DNA of 64,000 nucleotides from Pantoea sp. (GCF_028283705.1 NZ_JAPWKD010000015.1:248001-312000), one strand, 5' to 3'. Positions 55,296-64,000 are shown, counted from the first letter of the stretch. Notes: generated by a model from the letters alone, not told the origin. Numbers and translations are program-made.

Positions 55296-55574
55296 ATGAA
55301 AGATAACCTGATCCCTGCTTTCCGCCGCGGCTATCGCCTGCAATGGGAACCCGCGCAGGAGAGCCACGTGGTGCTCTACCCGGAAGGGATGGCGAAGCTG
55401 AATGAAACCGCCACTGCCATTCTGGAGCTGGTGACGGGCAAACAGGATGTCGCCGCTATCATTGCCACGCTGAACGCACGCTTCCCGGAGGCGGGTGGCG
55501 TGGATGAAGACGTGAAAGCGTTTTTGCAGTCAGCCGTTGAACAGAAATGGATCCAGTGTCGTGAACCCGAATAA
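55296..55574 (+). CDS. pqqD: PqqD, peptide chaperone of PQQ synthesis
   Basis: RRE-type peptide-binding protein that delivers PqqA to PqqE. 92 residues, beginning [20 protein letters not shown], with [21 protein letters not shown] as the winged-helix core. The last 14 bases overlap the pqqE start, so the two are coupled, matching their physical partnership. Confidence 0.97.
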   Translation: MKDNLIPAFRRGYRLQWEPAQESHVVLYPEGMAKLNETATAILELVTGKQDVAAIIATLNARFPEAGGVDEDVKAFLQSAVEQKWIQCREPE

Positions 55575-56703
55575 ACCCGGCATTACGCCGCCGCTGTGGC
55601 TGCTGGCCGAGCTAACCTATCGCTGCCCATTGCAGTGTCCGTACTGCTCGAATCCGCTCGATTTTGCCCAGCAGGAAAAAGAGCTGACCACTGAACAGTG
55701 GATTGAAGTGTTCCGTCAGGCACGCGCGATGGGCAGCGTGCAGCTCGGTTTCTCCGGTGGCGAACCCCTGACGCGTAAAGACCTGCCGGAGCTGATTAAG
55801 GCCGCGCGCGATCTCGGTTTCTACACCAACCTGATCACCTCAGGCATTGGTCTGACGCAGAATAAGCTCGATGCCTTTGCGGACGCCGGTCTGGACCATA
55901 TCCAGATCAGTTTCCAGGCCAGTGATGAGACGCTGAATGCGGCGCTGGCTGGCTCGAAAAAAGCCTTCCAGCAGAAACTGGAAATGGCGAAGGCGGTGAA
56001 AGCGCACGGTTACCCGATGGTGCTGAACTTTGTGCTGCATCGCCACAACATCGACCAAATCGATAAAATTATCGATCTGTGTATCGAGCTGGAAGCGGAT
56101 GACGTGGAGCTGGCTACCTGCCAGTTTTATGGCTGGGCGCACATCAATCGTGAGGGGCTACTGCCGACGCGTGAACAAATCGCGCGAGCGGAAGCCATCG
56201 TGGCGCAGTATCGCCAGCGGATGGAGGCCAGCGGCAATCTCACCAATCTGCTGTTCGTCACGCCGGATTATTACGAAGAGCGTCCGAAAGGCTGCATGGG
56301 TGGCTGGGGATCGATCTTCCTCAGCGTCACGCCGGAAGGCACGGCACTGCCATGCCACAGCGCGCGCCAGCTGCCGGTGGAATTCCCGTCCGTGCTGGAG
56401 CGCAGCCTGGATGATATCTGGTATAACTCCTTTGGTTTTAACCGCTACCGGGGTTATGACTGGATGCCGGAGCCGTGCCGCTCCTGCGACGAAAAAGAGA
56501 AGGATTTTGGTGGCTGCCGTTGCCAGGCCTATATGCTGACCGGCAATGCCGACAACGCCGACCCGGTGTGCAGCAAGTCGCCGCATCATGACAAAATCCT
56601 CGAAGCCCGGCGCGAAGCCAGCTGTAGCGATATCAAAATCGCCCAGTTGCAATTCCGCAACCGCACCAATTCACAGCTGATCTACAAGCAGCGCATTCTG
56701 TGA
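55561..56703 (+). CDS. pqqE: PqqE, radical SAM PqqA cross-linking enzyme
   Basis: Forms the Glu15-Tyr19 C-C bond in PqqA. Start GTG at 55561 gives 380 residues, the Klebsiella length; it lies within the pqqD tail. The radical SAM cluster motif is CPLQCPYC (C22, C26, C29) and the SPASM auxiliary-cluster cysteines appear in [22 protein letters not shown] and [19 protein letters not shown] plus DPVCSKSP. The stop overlaps pqqF by one base when pqqF starts at its ATG. Confidence 0.97.
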   Translation: MNPNKPGITPPLWLLAELTYRCPLQCPYCSNPLDFAQQEKELTTEQWIEVFRQARAMGSVQLGFSGGEPLTRKDLPELIKAARDLGFYTNLITSGIGLTQNKLDAFADAGLDHIQISFQASDETLNAALAGSKKAFQQKLEMAKAVKAHGYPMVLNFVLHRHNIDQIDKIIDLCIELEADDVELATCQFYGWAHINREGLLPTREQIARAEAIVAQYRQRMEASGNLTNLLFVTPDYYEERPKGCMGGWGSIFLSVTPEGTALPCHSARQLPVEFPSVLERSLDDIWYNSFGFNRYRGYDWMPEPCRSCDEKEKDFGGCRCQAYMLTGNADNADPVCSKSPHHDKILEARREASCSDIKIAQLQFRNRTNSQLIYKQRIL

Positions 56704-59009
56704 TGACCACGCGCAGCCTGCGGCTGACGAACGGCCTGTGTTGCCATTTACATCATCAGCCCGATGCCCGCGCCGCCGCAGCGCTGCTGCGCGTGGAGGC
56801 GGGTAGCTTGCAGGAGCCGGACCGTTGGCCGGGGCTGGCGCATCTGCTGGAGCATCTGCTGTTTTGTGGCAGTGAGGGCATCACAGACGACCAGCGCCTG
56901 ATGCCCTGGGTGCAGCAGCAGGGCGGTCAGGTCAATGCCACCACGCAGCTCAGTCAGAGCGCTTTTTTCTTTCAGGTTGCGGCCAGTGAACTGGAAGCGG
57001 GCGTGGCGCGGCTGGTGGCTATGCTGGAGGCACCGTTACTGACGCCCGCAGCGATTATGCAGGAAAGCGCGGTGATCGACGCCGAGTATCGCTTGTTGCA
57101 GCGGCATGTGGAAACCCTGAGTGAGGCAGCATTGCTGGATATGTTGGCTGCCCCCCACGAATTTCAGCGTTTTCGCGTCGGGAGTCAGGCAGTTTTTTGT
57201 GACAATGTCACCAGGCTGCGTCAGGCGCTGTGCGCCTTCCATCAGCAGTTCTATGTCGCGGGCAATATGACGTTGTGGTTGCAGGGGCCGCAAACGCTGG
57301 ATGATCTGGCGGCGCTGGCGGAACGTTATGGTCAGCAGCTGTTACCTGGCGCGTTGCAGGCGTCGCCAGTATCCCCACAACCGACAGCGGTGCGTCAGCG
57401 TCTGCTTCAGTTGCCTGGCAGCGAAAGCTGCTGGCTGACGCTGCTGTTGCCGGGTGAGATGGCATCGTTGCGTGATGAAATCAGCCAGTTACGTCGTTTC
57501 TGGCTGGATGAAGCGCCCGGCAGCCTGCTGGCGCAATTACGTGCTGCGGGGTTGTGTGAAGATCTGAGCATCCAGTGGCTGTGGCGCGATGCACAGCACA
57601 GCTGGCTGGCGTTAAAGTTCACCGGGCAAACCCTCACAACGCAGCAGGCACGGCATATCCAGCATCATTTCCGCCAGCATCTGCGCGCCCTGGCGCAAAC
57701 CAGTTCGGCGCAGCGTCAGCATTACCAACAGCTGGCACGGGAGGATTTCAGCCAACTGTCACCGCTGGAACAACTGCGCGGTCGCGCGCTGGGTTTTGCG
57801 CCGGATGCATCCTGTGACTTTTCCCGCGTGCTTAACGCCTTGCAACAGACGCCCCCGCTGGTGCTGCTGACGCAACGCCAGCTGGCGGCTAAATCGCATC
57901 AAACCCAGGGATTCAGCGTATCGGTTGCTGACTGGCCCGCAGAGGTCAGCGAGCATGTAGAAAGTTTGCCGTTCTGGTTTTATCCGCAGGCAGAGGCGCA
58001 GGCTTCCCGTGCGCTGCCTGACCGTGTCTTTCCGTTACTGAACGTGGACCCGGTTCAGCCGCAGGAGACCCTGCTGCTGCGTCCGGCGTTTTACCTGCCT
58101 TGCAGCGATGAAGATGGCGAGGCGCGGCAGCGTTTGCTGCGTCCGGTACTGGCTGCGCTACGTCATGCAGGCGGGCGTGGCAGCTGGCAGCTGATACAGG
58201 GCATTTGGCAACTGGTCATGCACCTCCCCAACGATGACAATGCTGCGCTTGCGGCGGTGGATCAGGCGGTGCAGGCGCTCGATATGCCCTCTGAACCTCA
58301 ACCCGTCAGGGCTGCGGAGGGCATTGCGATTCGCCAGTTATTATCGGCATTGCCGCAGCAGTTGATCACCCCGCGATCCTCAGCGCGTTGGCAGGCTGCG
58401 TGGTGCGGCCAAAGTACCGCGTTGCGTGCTGGTGTAGCGCGGGCGCTGAGTGATCTCCCGGAGGGAGCGACCTCCCCGGCACCTCGCTTAAACCATGGTG
58501 TGACAGCCATCCCGTGCACAGGCAGCGATCAGGCGCTGCTGGTGTTTATCCCGCTGAGCGAGGCTGATGATGACGCGCTGGCGGCATTACGCGCGCTGGC
58601 GTTGATCTATGAACCGCGTTTTTTTCAGCAGTTACGCGTGGAGCAGCAGATCGGTTATGTGGTGACGGCGCGTTATCAGCGTGTGGCAGATGTTGATGGC
58701 ATCCTGTTGGCGTTGCAGTCGCCCGATATTCCCTGGCGGGAACTGCTTGGCCATTGCAAACGCTTTCTGCGCACGCTGGATATCTCTGCCGCGCCATTTG
58801 AAGCTTTGCAGCAGACGCTGCTGCTACAATGTGTTGTGAGTGACAATGCGGATGCTGCACTGAGTGCGCTGCGTCAGCAGCAGGGTTTACCCGAACTGAC
58901 CAGCACGGCGATCCGCCAGTTGGAAAGGGCGCAATTGCAGCAATTGCATCAGCGCCTGCTGCGGCAACGTCGGCGCTGGCGGATTTTATTGGCGATAGGC
59001 CAGCCATGA
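56703..59009 (+). CDS. pqqF: PqqF, M16-family zinc protease of PQQ synthesis
   Basis: Cleaves cross-linked PqqA. Taking the ATG at 56703 (a GTG at 56700 is an alternative) gives 768 residues. The inverted zinc motif HLLEH (47-51) with the downstream Glu in ESAVIDAEYRLL (about 120-131) defines M16; the rest is two M16 half domains, the C-terminal one without metal ligands. It ends pqqABCDEF. In enterobacteria pqqF is carried in the operon, unlike pseudomonads where it can be apart. Confidence 0.95.
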   Translation: MTTRSLRLTNGLCCHLHHQPDARAAAALLRVEAGSLQEPDRWPGLAHLLEHLLFCGSEGITDDQRLMPWVQQQGGQVNATTQLSQSAFFFQVAASELEAGVARLVAMLEAPLLTPAAIMQESAVIDAEYRLLQRHVETLSEAALLDMLAAPHEFQRFRVGSQAVFCDNVTRLRQALCAFHQQFYVAGNMTLWLQGPQTLDDLAALAERYGQQLLPGALQASPVSPQPTAVRQRLLQLPGSESCWLTLLLPGEMASLRDEISQLRRFWLDEAPGSLLAQLRAAGLCEDLSIQWLWRDAQHSWLALKFTGQTLTTQQARHIQHHFRQHLRALAQTSSAQRQHYQQLAREDFSQLSPLEQLRGRALGFAPDASCDFSRVLNALQQTPPLVLLTQRQLAAKSHQTQGFSVSVADWPAEVSEHVESLPFWFYPQAEAQASRALPDRVFPLLNVDPVQPQETLLLRPAFYLPCSDEDGEARQRLLRPVLAALRHAGGRGSWQLIQGIWQLVMHLPNDDNAALAAVDQAVQALDMPSEPQPVRAAEGIAIRQLLSALPQQLITPRSSARWQAAWCGQSTALRAGVARALSDLPEGATSPAPRLNHGVTAIPCTGSDQALLVFIPLSEADDDALAALRALALIYEPRFFQQLRVEQQIGYVVTARYQRVADVDGILLALQSPDIPWRELLGHCKRFLRTLDISAAPFEALQQTLLLQCVVSDNADAALSALRQQQGLPELTSTAIRQLERAQLQQLHQRLLRQRRRWRILLAIGQP

Positions 59010-59145
59010 AACTGTCCCTGGTGTGAATTGTTTCATATTGATATTGCTGAATTTTTTTGAAAATTTCGTCCAAAACTCTTCACTGTTCCCGCGCCGCATA
59101 ATCCCGGACACTCTCTGGTATATTCTGAACCAAGAGGAACAACTG

Positions 59146-59730
59146 GTGAAAAACGTTACCCGCTTTGCGCTGCCCCTGCTGGCCGCTGCCACCCTGTATG
59201 CACCGCTGTCACAGGCTGCGGCTATGCACTACGATCTGAACCCGGAACACACATCAGTGATTGTGACCTGGACCCATTTCGGCTTCTCGCATCCGACTGC
59301 GGATATCCCAAACAGCAAAGGCACCCTGGTGTTTGATAAAGACCATCCGACGCAGTCACGCGTTGACGTTACGCTGCCAGTCAGCCAGATCGACACCCAC
59401 GTCCCGGCACTGACCAAAGAATTCCTCGGCAAAGAGTATTTCGATACCGCGAAATATCCTTCAGCGGTATTCCACAGCACCAAAGTGGTGGCGAAGGGCG
59501 ACAACAAGTTTGATGTGGAAGGGAATCTGACCCTGAAAGGCATCACCAAACCGGTAACGCTGCACGCCACGCTGAACCAGCAGGGCGAGCATCCGATGGT
59601 GAAGAAACAGGCGATTGGTTTTGATGCCACCGGCACCATCAAGCGTTCTGACTTTAAGCTGGATAAATACGTGCCGGCAGTCAGCGACGATGTCACTCTG
59701 ACCATCTCGACCGAAGCTTATGCCAAATAA
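59146..59730 (+). CDS. yceI: YceI-family periplasmic lipid-binding protein
   Basis: A beta-barrel lipocalin-like protein that binds isoprenoid/amphiphile ligands. GTG at 59146 with AAGAGGAA six bases upstream is preferred; the open frame extends 41 codons to 59023 but lacks similarity. The 194-residue precursor has a signal peptide (1-24, cut after SQAA) and the family motifs YDLNPEHTSVIVTWTHFGFS, FLGKEYFDTAKYPSAVFHST, VEGNLTLKGITKPVTL and AIGFDATGTIKRSDFKLDKY. TATATT at 59119-59124 could be its -10. Followed by a palindromic repeat. Confidence 0.92.
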   Translation: MKNVTRFALPLLAAATLYAPLSQAAAMHYDLNPEHTSVIVTWTHFGFSHPTADIPNSKGTLVFDKDHPTQSRVDVTLPVSQIDTHVPALTKEFLGKEYFDTAKYPSAVFHSTKVVAKGDNKFDVEGNLTLKGITKPVTLHATLNQQGEHPMVKKQAIGFDATGTIKRSDFKLDKYVPAVSDDVTLTISTEAYAK

Positions 59731-59736
59731 TTGATA

Positions 59737-59768
59737 CTGTAGCGGCGCGATAAATCGCGCCGCTACAG
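59737..59768. repeat. Perfect 32-base palindromic repeat between yceI and dld
   Basis: Arms CTGTAGCGGCGCGAT (59737-59751) and ATCGCGCCGCTACAG (59754-59768) around AA, the most complete copy of the family in the window. Lies between convergent genes and would form a strong bidirectional hairpin. Confidence 0.92.
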
Positions 59769-59781
59769 GTTGGTGTAGTGC

Positions 59782-61479
59782 TTATTCCGCCCAGAACTTC
59801 TTCTTACTGGTTTTGCCGATGCCCGGATTACACGTGTTGGTGGGATCGAGCTGTTTCCAGTGCTCCACATGTTCGCAGGATGCGTGGTACAAATGGCCGA
59901 CGTTATGTTCTGCCGGATACTTCGCCCCGCGCTGCTCCAGATACACTTTCACCGCTTCTTTGAACGCCTTCGCATCCACACCCGCCTTCAGCACATAATC
60001 CTGATGATTAACGTAGCAAAAGAAATGCCCGCAGCAGGAATCGATCTGCACCTGCTCAGCCAGATGGTCTGGCAGGGTTAAGCGCCATGCATCGTCATTA
60101 CGGCGCAGCGCCACGTCGAATGCCACCAGACGCTCATTCGGGTTATAACCGAGGGCATCACAATAGGAGATGGTGCAGCCGCCCACGCCAAAACGCACCA
60201 GAAAGGCATCCGCCGCTTCGCGGGCATCGCAGTGGAAAAAGCCGCCGCTGTGGCTGGCGAAAAACGTTTCCAGCAAGGTCTGCAATTCAGCGGTTTGTGC
60301 CGATTCCACCTTAATCATCAGATGATGTTCATATTCGCTGCGGTAATCCATGATGCGCGGTGCCACGAAGCGCGGCGTGATCTGGTTGAAGAATTGCAGT
60401 ACCCGATCAACAAAATTGCGTGGCAGAAATTTCAGATGGCTGACGCGCACATCCCATTTGGCTTTATTCGCCATCAGACGCGGCAGAGCCTGCGGACCGA
60501 GCTTACGAATCGCCAGATACATATGCTTGGCGTAGCGCACGGTGAGGTCAAAGGCGTGGCGATGGATGTACTCCGCCTGCACCGGTAACTCGCTCATCTG
60601 CGTCAGCAAATAGCGGCGCAGGGCCACCAGCACCGCTTCATCATTGGTGCCGATATAGAAGGTGTCGCTGCCTGCACTGGCTTCAAAGGTGGGGAGACGG
60701 ACGGCAAAGACCACCACTTTGCCTGCACTGCCGGAGCTGTCATGCAGGTATCGAATATCACCGTTAAAGCGTGAAGGGCTGTCGGCGGTGACGTCACGCA
60801 GGCGCTCGGCGTAATCCTCCGCCCAGATTTTTCCCTGCCAGTCCGGCTGCTCGCCGGTCTGATACTGCTGGCGGGTCAGATTGTCCAGCATGGCTTCCGG
60901 CGTGTCACCGAGGTCAATACCCAGATGGTTGACTATCTCCAGTCGGCCATCGTCATGGATGCGAGCAAACAGTGATTTCTCGGTAAATGCCGGACCGCGA
61001 CGAATCAGCGAACCGCCGGAGTTGTTGCAGATGCCGCCGACCACAGACGCACCAATGCATGAAGAACCAATCACCGAGTGCGGTTCGCGCCCCAGCGGTT
61101 GCAGAGTCTGCTCCAGTTCCGTCAGGGTAGTACCAGGGAAGGCAATCACCTGACGTGCCTCGTCGATCACCTGTACACCTTTCAGCTGGCGCGTGCTGAC
61201 AATCACCACCTCACGATCATAATCGTTGCCATCTGGCGTAGAGCCGCCGGTCACGCCGGTATTCGACGCTTGCATCAGAATAATGGCGTTATGCGCCACG
61301 CATACCTGAAGAATTTGCCACAGTTGCGATAATGTCTGGGGCCGCACCACGGCCAGCGCCTCGCCGCGCCCAACGCGGAATCCTTTGGTGTACCAGGCTT
61401 TATCATCAGAATGGGTTAACAGCTGTTTTTCACCTACCACGTCACTCAGTTGACGCAACATTTCCTGCGGGGATGTCAT
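59782..61479 (-). CDS. dld: Dld, quinone-dependent D-lactate dehydrogenase
   Basis: Peripheral membrane FAD enzyme oxidising D-lactate to pyruvate with electrons to quinone. The 565-residue protein (E. coli 571) has the FAD-binding PCMH domain with ILMQASNTGVTGGSTPDGND (about 92-111), SVIGSSCIGASVVGGICNNS (about 149-168), the membrane-binding domain rich in basic residues (LRRYLLTQMSELPVQAEYIH) and a C-terminal cap with CCGHFFCYVNHQDYVLKAG. Encoded divergently from the PTS operon. Confidence 0.96.
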   Translation of the reverse strand: MTSPQEMLRQLSDVVGEKQLLTHSDDKAWYTKGFRVGRGEALAVVRPQTLSQLWQILQVCVAHNAIILMQASNTGVTGGSTPDGNDYDREVVIVSTRQLKGVQVIDEARQVIAFPGTTLTELEQTLQPLGREPHSVIGSSCIGASVVGGICNNSGGSLIRRGPAFTEKSLFARIHDDGRLEIVNHLGIDLGDTPEAMLDNLTRQQYQTGEQPDWQGKIWAEDYAERLRDVTADSPSRFNGDIRYLHDSSGSAGKVVVFAVRLPTFEASAGSDTFYIGTNDEAVLVALRRYLLTQMSELPVQAEYIHRHAFDLTVRYAKHMYLAIRKLGPQALPRLMANKAKWDVRVSHLKFLPRNFVDRVLQFFNQITPRFVAPRIMDYRSEYEHHLMIKVESAQTAELQTLLETFFASHSGGFFHCDAREAADAFLVRFGVGGCTISYCDALGYNPNERLVAFDVALRRNDDAWRLTLPDHLAEQVQIDSCCGHFFCYVNHQDYVLKAGVDAKAFKEAVKVYLEQRGAKYPAEHNVGHLYHASCEHVEHWKQLDPTNTCNPGIGKTSKKKFWAE

Positions 61480-61764
61480 GTTTTCTCTTCTGTGTCATGT
61501 GTCTGCTGGGTTATTGGACAGGCGCAGATGGCGGAATGTCAATGATTGATCGGCACTGACGTTAAAATAACGCACGGAAGCATTATCCCTTTATCTTCCA
61601 CGGAAAAACCGCAGCGTAGCGATAAAAATGCGCGGGTTATCACAAAATAGATTTAAAGAAAAAAGACCCACTAAGGGTTAAATATCCCCAGCCATTTTGA
61701 TAGCCATAATAAATATAACACCATGAAAAATATAATAATTACCGGTGTGGGGAATAATTTATCA

Positions 61765-61780
61765 TGTGATATATATCACA
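61765..61780. promoter_or_regulatory. Perfect CRP-cAMP binding site
   Basis: TGTGATATATATCACA is the full symmetrical CRP consensus (TGTGA-N6-TCACA). Its centre lies about 96 bases upstream of the start predicted from TATAAT at 61857, compatible with class I activation of the PTS operon. Confidence 0.9.
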
Positions 61781-61856
61781 AAAATCGGCGTTCAAAGCAC
61801 TGTGTCAATGATCTGAGTGAATAAATACGTAGTGAAAATGTGATCTTCATTGCAAA

Positions 61857-61862
61857 TATAAT
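61857..61862 (+). promoter_or_regulatory. -10 hexamer of the PTS operon promoter
   Basis: Consensus TATAAT; the -35 position (GAAAAT region) is weak, which fits dependence on CRP. Transcription would start near 61869. Confidence 0.5.
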
Positions 61863-61915
61863 CCCTCTTCATCGGAAGAATGAATCACAGAAGCACAGCG
61901 TGAGGAGTGGGAACA

Positions 61916-62896
61916 ATGAGAATTGGCATGGTGATCAGTGGTGGTGATGTAACCGGCATAAATAATTTTATTTTTCAGATTTCTCGTTTAACGCAGGCAG
62001 AGATGGTGTTATTTAACGGCGGCATTCCGGGGTTGCTGGAAAATAAACATCAGGAGATGGCGCAACGTGATTTAGTGGATTATGCCATCGCTGCCATTCC
62101 GGTAATGCAGTCGGGCAGGCCGACACGGAAACTCATTCGGCCAGAATATGAGTCTATTGCCAAACAACTTAAATCACTGCGTATTGATGTGCTGATTATG
62201 GCGGGTGGTGATGGTTCACTGCAATTTCTGCATACGCTGAGTGAATTTGGTGTGAATTGTTTTGGCGTCGGCATGACAATTGACAATGACGTATTCGGCA
62301 GCGATTACACCATTGGTTTTTCCACCGCCTGCGAACAGGTATTAAAAGAAGTCACGAAGTTACGTAATACCGGTCGTGGTTTGCCGGGGCGGGTATTTAT
62401 GGTGGAACTGCTGGGGGGCTACTGTGGTGAGTTAACGCTGCAATCGGCGATTAAATCGAATGCGGATTTTGCTCTGATCCCGGAATGTCAGATTCCGTTG
62501 CAGGAGCTGGCGCAGCGCGTCTCGCAGCGTCTGGCGGAACAGAATAGCGTGGTGATGCTGTGCTCTGAAGCCTACACCCGTGAATATTCACCGGGGTTTC
62601 AGGGGGCGATTGATACCTTAATTAAACAACTGGAACCGATGATTGGCGTGCGTATCCGTAAAACCATCATCGGTTATGGCCTGCGTAATGGCGATCCCAC
62701 CTGTGAGGAAATTTACCAGGGGACCATTATGGCCAGTGAAGTCGCGCGTTGTATTCAGTCGGGAATGCGCAATAAAGCGGTCATTATTAATGGCAGCAAT
62801 AAACCGATACCCATTGATTTAATAAGCATGAAAAAACGCCTGGTCGACACCGAAGGGCATCATTACAAACTCGCTAAACAACTGCATATTCTGTGA
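61916..62896 (+). CDS. 6-phosphofructokinase-family protein of a PTS operon
   Basis: A 326-residue PFK-fold kinase. ATG at 61916 follows GAGGAG by eight bases. The ATP-binding GGD motifs are present as VISGGDVTGINNFI (8-21, GGDxxG variant) and IMAGGDGSLQFL (about 92-103); the phosphoryl-transfer loop appears as GMTIDNDVFGSDYTIGFSTA (about 117-136), with TIDND keeping the catalytic aspartate found in PFK (GTIDND). The GGD-V-T-G change and the overall divergence from PfkA suggest a specialised substrate. It leads the operon with PTS IIB and IIC genes of the ascorbate/SgaT type, so the product of PTS import is a likely substrate. Confidence 0.8.
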   Translation: MRIGMVISGGDVTGINNFIFQISRLTQAEMVLFNGGIPGLLENKHQEMAQRDLVDYAIAAIPVMQSGRPTRKLIRPEYESIAKQLKSLRIDVLIMAGGDGSLQFLHTLSEFGVNCFGVGMTIDNDVFGSDYTIGFSTACEQVLKEVTKLRNTGRGLPGRVFMVELLGGYCGELTLQSAIKSNADFALIPECQIPLQELAQRVSQRLAEQNSVVMLCSEAYTREYSPGFQGAIDTLIKQLEPMIGVRIRKTIIGYGLRNGDPTCEEIYQGTIMASEVARCIQSGMRNKAVIINGSNKPIPIDLISMKKRLVDTEGHHYKLAKQLHIL

Positions 62897-62906
62897 GGAG
62901 ATAGCC

Positions 62907-63221
62907 ATGCTGAAAATATTATGTGTATGCGGATGTGGTCTGGGATCCAGTTTCGCCATCGAAATGAGCGCCAAAGCAGTATTAAAAAAGCTGGAAATCG
63001 AGGCGGATATTGATCACACCACCATTTCCGAAGCTAACGCATTTAAATCCGACATCATTTTAACCCAGAAAGCATTTGCCGATGTATTAAATGCCGATGC
63101 CAGCCCGGAACAAATGAAGCGGGTGATTATTCTCAACCGGTTAACGGATAAAGCGGAAATTGAGCAAAAAATCGTGGCATTTATGAAAGAGCACAACATG
63201 AAGGTTGCTAACCATGAATAG
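62907..63221 (+). CDS. PTS IIB component, ascorbate/lactose-IIB-like (SgaB/UlaB type)
   Basis: A 104-residue cytoplasmic phosphocarrier. The phosphorylated cysteine is in LCVCGCGLGSSFAIEMSA, the CGCGLGSS signature loop of the SgaB/UlaB family, at C8-C10. The rest (DHTTISEANAFKSDIILTQK) matches a Rossmann-like IIB fold. It follows the kinase gene by ten bases and overlaps the IIC start. No IIA gene is seen before the window end; it may lie beyond 64000. Confidence 0.85.
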   Translation: MLKILCVCGCGLGSSFAIEMSAKAVLKKLEIEADIDHTTISEANAFKSDIILTQKAFADVLNADASPEQMKRVIILNRLTDKAEIEQKIVAFMKEHNMKVANHE

Positions 63222-64000
63222 TGTGATCAACTTCCTGGTAAAAGATCTGCTGGGGCAGGCATCGATTCTGATTGCCTTTATTGCCCTGGTCGGTTTGTTA
63301 CTACAAAAAAAATCAGCAGGCAAGGTGGTGGAAGGCACCTTTAAAACGCTGCTCGGTTTCTTAATTATGATGGCCGGTATAAACATTATTGTTGGCACGC
63401 TGACCTTCCTCAACACCATCTTTACCCACGGCTTTGGCATGCAGGGTTATATCACCGACGTTGCTGCGATTGCCGGGTTAGCGAACCGCGAGCTGGGTTC
63501 AGAAGTGGCGCTGACGCTGTTGGTGATCTTTATCGTCAACATCATTATTGCCCGTCTGACACCGTTCAAATACATCTTCCTTACCGGACAGGCGCTGCTG
63601 TGGATGGCGACCATCGGTGCGGTGATCGGCTACAAAGCGGGGCTGACAGGCTTACCTCTGATCCTTACCGGCGGCATTTTTGGTGGCGTAATGGCGGTGG
63701 TGATGCCCGCGCTGGCACAACCCGTGGTGCGACGCATTACCGACTCGGACGACGTTGCCCTCGGCCACTTCTGCACCATTGGCTATCTGGTGACGGCGGC
63801 GGTGGCGAAGGTGGTGGGCAAAGGATCGCGTTCTACCGAAGACCTGAAGCTGCCGGATAACTTCAAATTTCTCCAGGACACCTATTTGTCGATGGCGGTG
63901 GTGATGGTGCCGATGTACCTGATCCCAGCGGTAGCAGCAGGCCCGGCATTTATCGCCCAGTACAGCAACGGTATGAACTACCTGATGTATGCCTTTATGC
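63214..64000 (+). CDS. PTS IIC permease, ascorbate type (UlaA/SgaT), C-terminus cut off
   Basis: Membrane permease of a PTS of the ascorbate-galactitol superfamily. ATG at 63214 overlaps the IIB stop. The protein begins MNSVINFLVKDLLGQASILI and has TM segments alternating with the UlaA-type sequence GFLIMMAGINIIVGTLTFLN and GHFCTIGYLVTAAVAKVVG. At least 262 codons are present; the family is about 450-465 residues. Transport with phosphorylation of an unidentified sugar acid or polyol is inferred. Confidence 0.85.
   Translation, partial: MNSVINFLVKDLLGQASILIAFIALVGLLLQKKSAGKVVEGTFKTLLGFLIMMAGINIIVGTLTFLNTIFTHGFGMQGYITDVAAIAGLANRELGSEVALTLLVIFIVNIIIARLTPFKYIFLTGQALLWMATIGAVIGYKAGLTGLPLILTGGIFGGVMAVVMPALAQPVVRRITDSDDVALGHFCTIGYLVTAAVAKVVGKGSRSTEDLKLPDNFKFLQDTYLSMAVVMVPMYLIPAVAAGPAFIAQYSNGMNYLMYAFM

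Larger units (their letters stand above)
61480..61915. other. Divergent promoter region of dld and the PTS operon
   Basis: This 436-base region is A+T-rich with no gene. It carries a perfect CRP site (61765-61780), a consensus TATAAT -10 (61857-61862) for the plus-strand operon with a poor -35, and a weaker second TGTGA motif at 61839-61843. The ribosome site for the first operon gene is GAGGAG at 61902-61907. Confidence 0.65.

Overview
The window is chromosomal DNA from a gamma-proteobacterium of the order Enterobacterales, most likely the Erwiniaceae (Pantoea/Erwinia-like). The core gene order rsxB-rsxA-ydgK-cnu ... ydgJ ... add-ydgA-manA-fumC-tus matches the terminus side of the Escherichia coli chromosome. 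The pqqABCDEF operon, srfABC, oqxAB-rarA and a GH19 chitinase fit a plant- or insect-associated enterobacterium. No rRNA, tRNA, CRISPR array, IS element or phage gene is seen.

Layout. (1) 1-1819, minus strand: end of the Rnf/Rsx operon (rsxB partial, rsxA), ydgK and cnu. (2) 1820-19168: a sugar island inserted between cnu and ydgJ. It holds a complete galactofuranose-type ABC importer (ytfQ-ytfR-ytfT-yjfF), two unrecognised tandem paralogous genes (7156-10841, minus), and an L-arabinose module in which araBA (minus) diverges from araFGH-araC (plus); araD is absent. (3) 19246-28803: ydgJ, a secreted GH19 chitinase, add, ydgA, manA, fumC and tus. Two tandem Ter sites lie directly upstream of tus, so this is the replication-terminus region. 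(4) 29015-36710: an MFS transporter, an OqxAB-type RND pump flanked by its Rrf2 and AraC-type regulators, and a barnase/barstar-like RNase-inhibitor pair. (5) 36707-43364: the srfABC operon (minus). (6) 43517-52130: benE/sutR divergent pair with a repeated operator, a MarR regulator with isochorismatase-family hydrolase behind a perfect 14-bp-arm palindrome, the PQQ outer-membrane receptor pqqU, a beta-hydroxyacid dehydrogenase/AraC-regulator pair, and a long-form leuA. (7) 52309-59009: an M19 dipeptidase followed by pqqA-F. (8) 59146-64000: yceI, dld, then a CRP-controlled PTS operon (phosphofructokinase-like kinase, IIB, IIC) cut by the window end.

How parts work together. AraFGH imports L-arabinose; AraA and AraB convert it to L-ribulose-5-phosphate; AraC controls both arms through two tandem half-site pairs in the divergent promoter. 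PqqA is cross-linked by PqqE with PqqD, proteolysed by PqqF (possibly helped by the neighbouring M19 peptidase), then matured by PqqB and PqqC. PqqU 5 kb away can recapture extracellular PQQ, so synthesis and uptake of the cofactor are neighbours.

A palindromic repeat family with core GCGCGATAAATCGCGC occurs at least seven times (7143, 8977, 9025, 10997, 46426, 46466, 59737), always between genes or at a gene end. The least understood content is the pair at 7156-10841: each protein is an internal duplication of a ~286-residue domain, giving four homologous copies, each with a conserved AHG(T/A)N motif and following segments that loosely recall ADP-ribosyltransferase folds. That resemblance is only a hypothesis.
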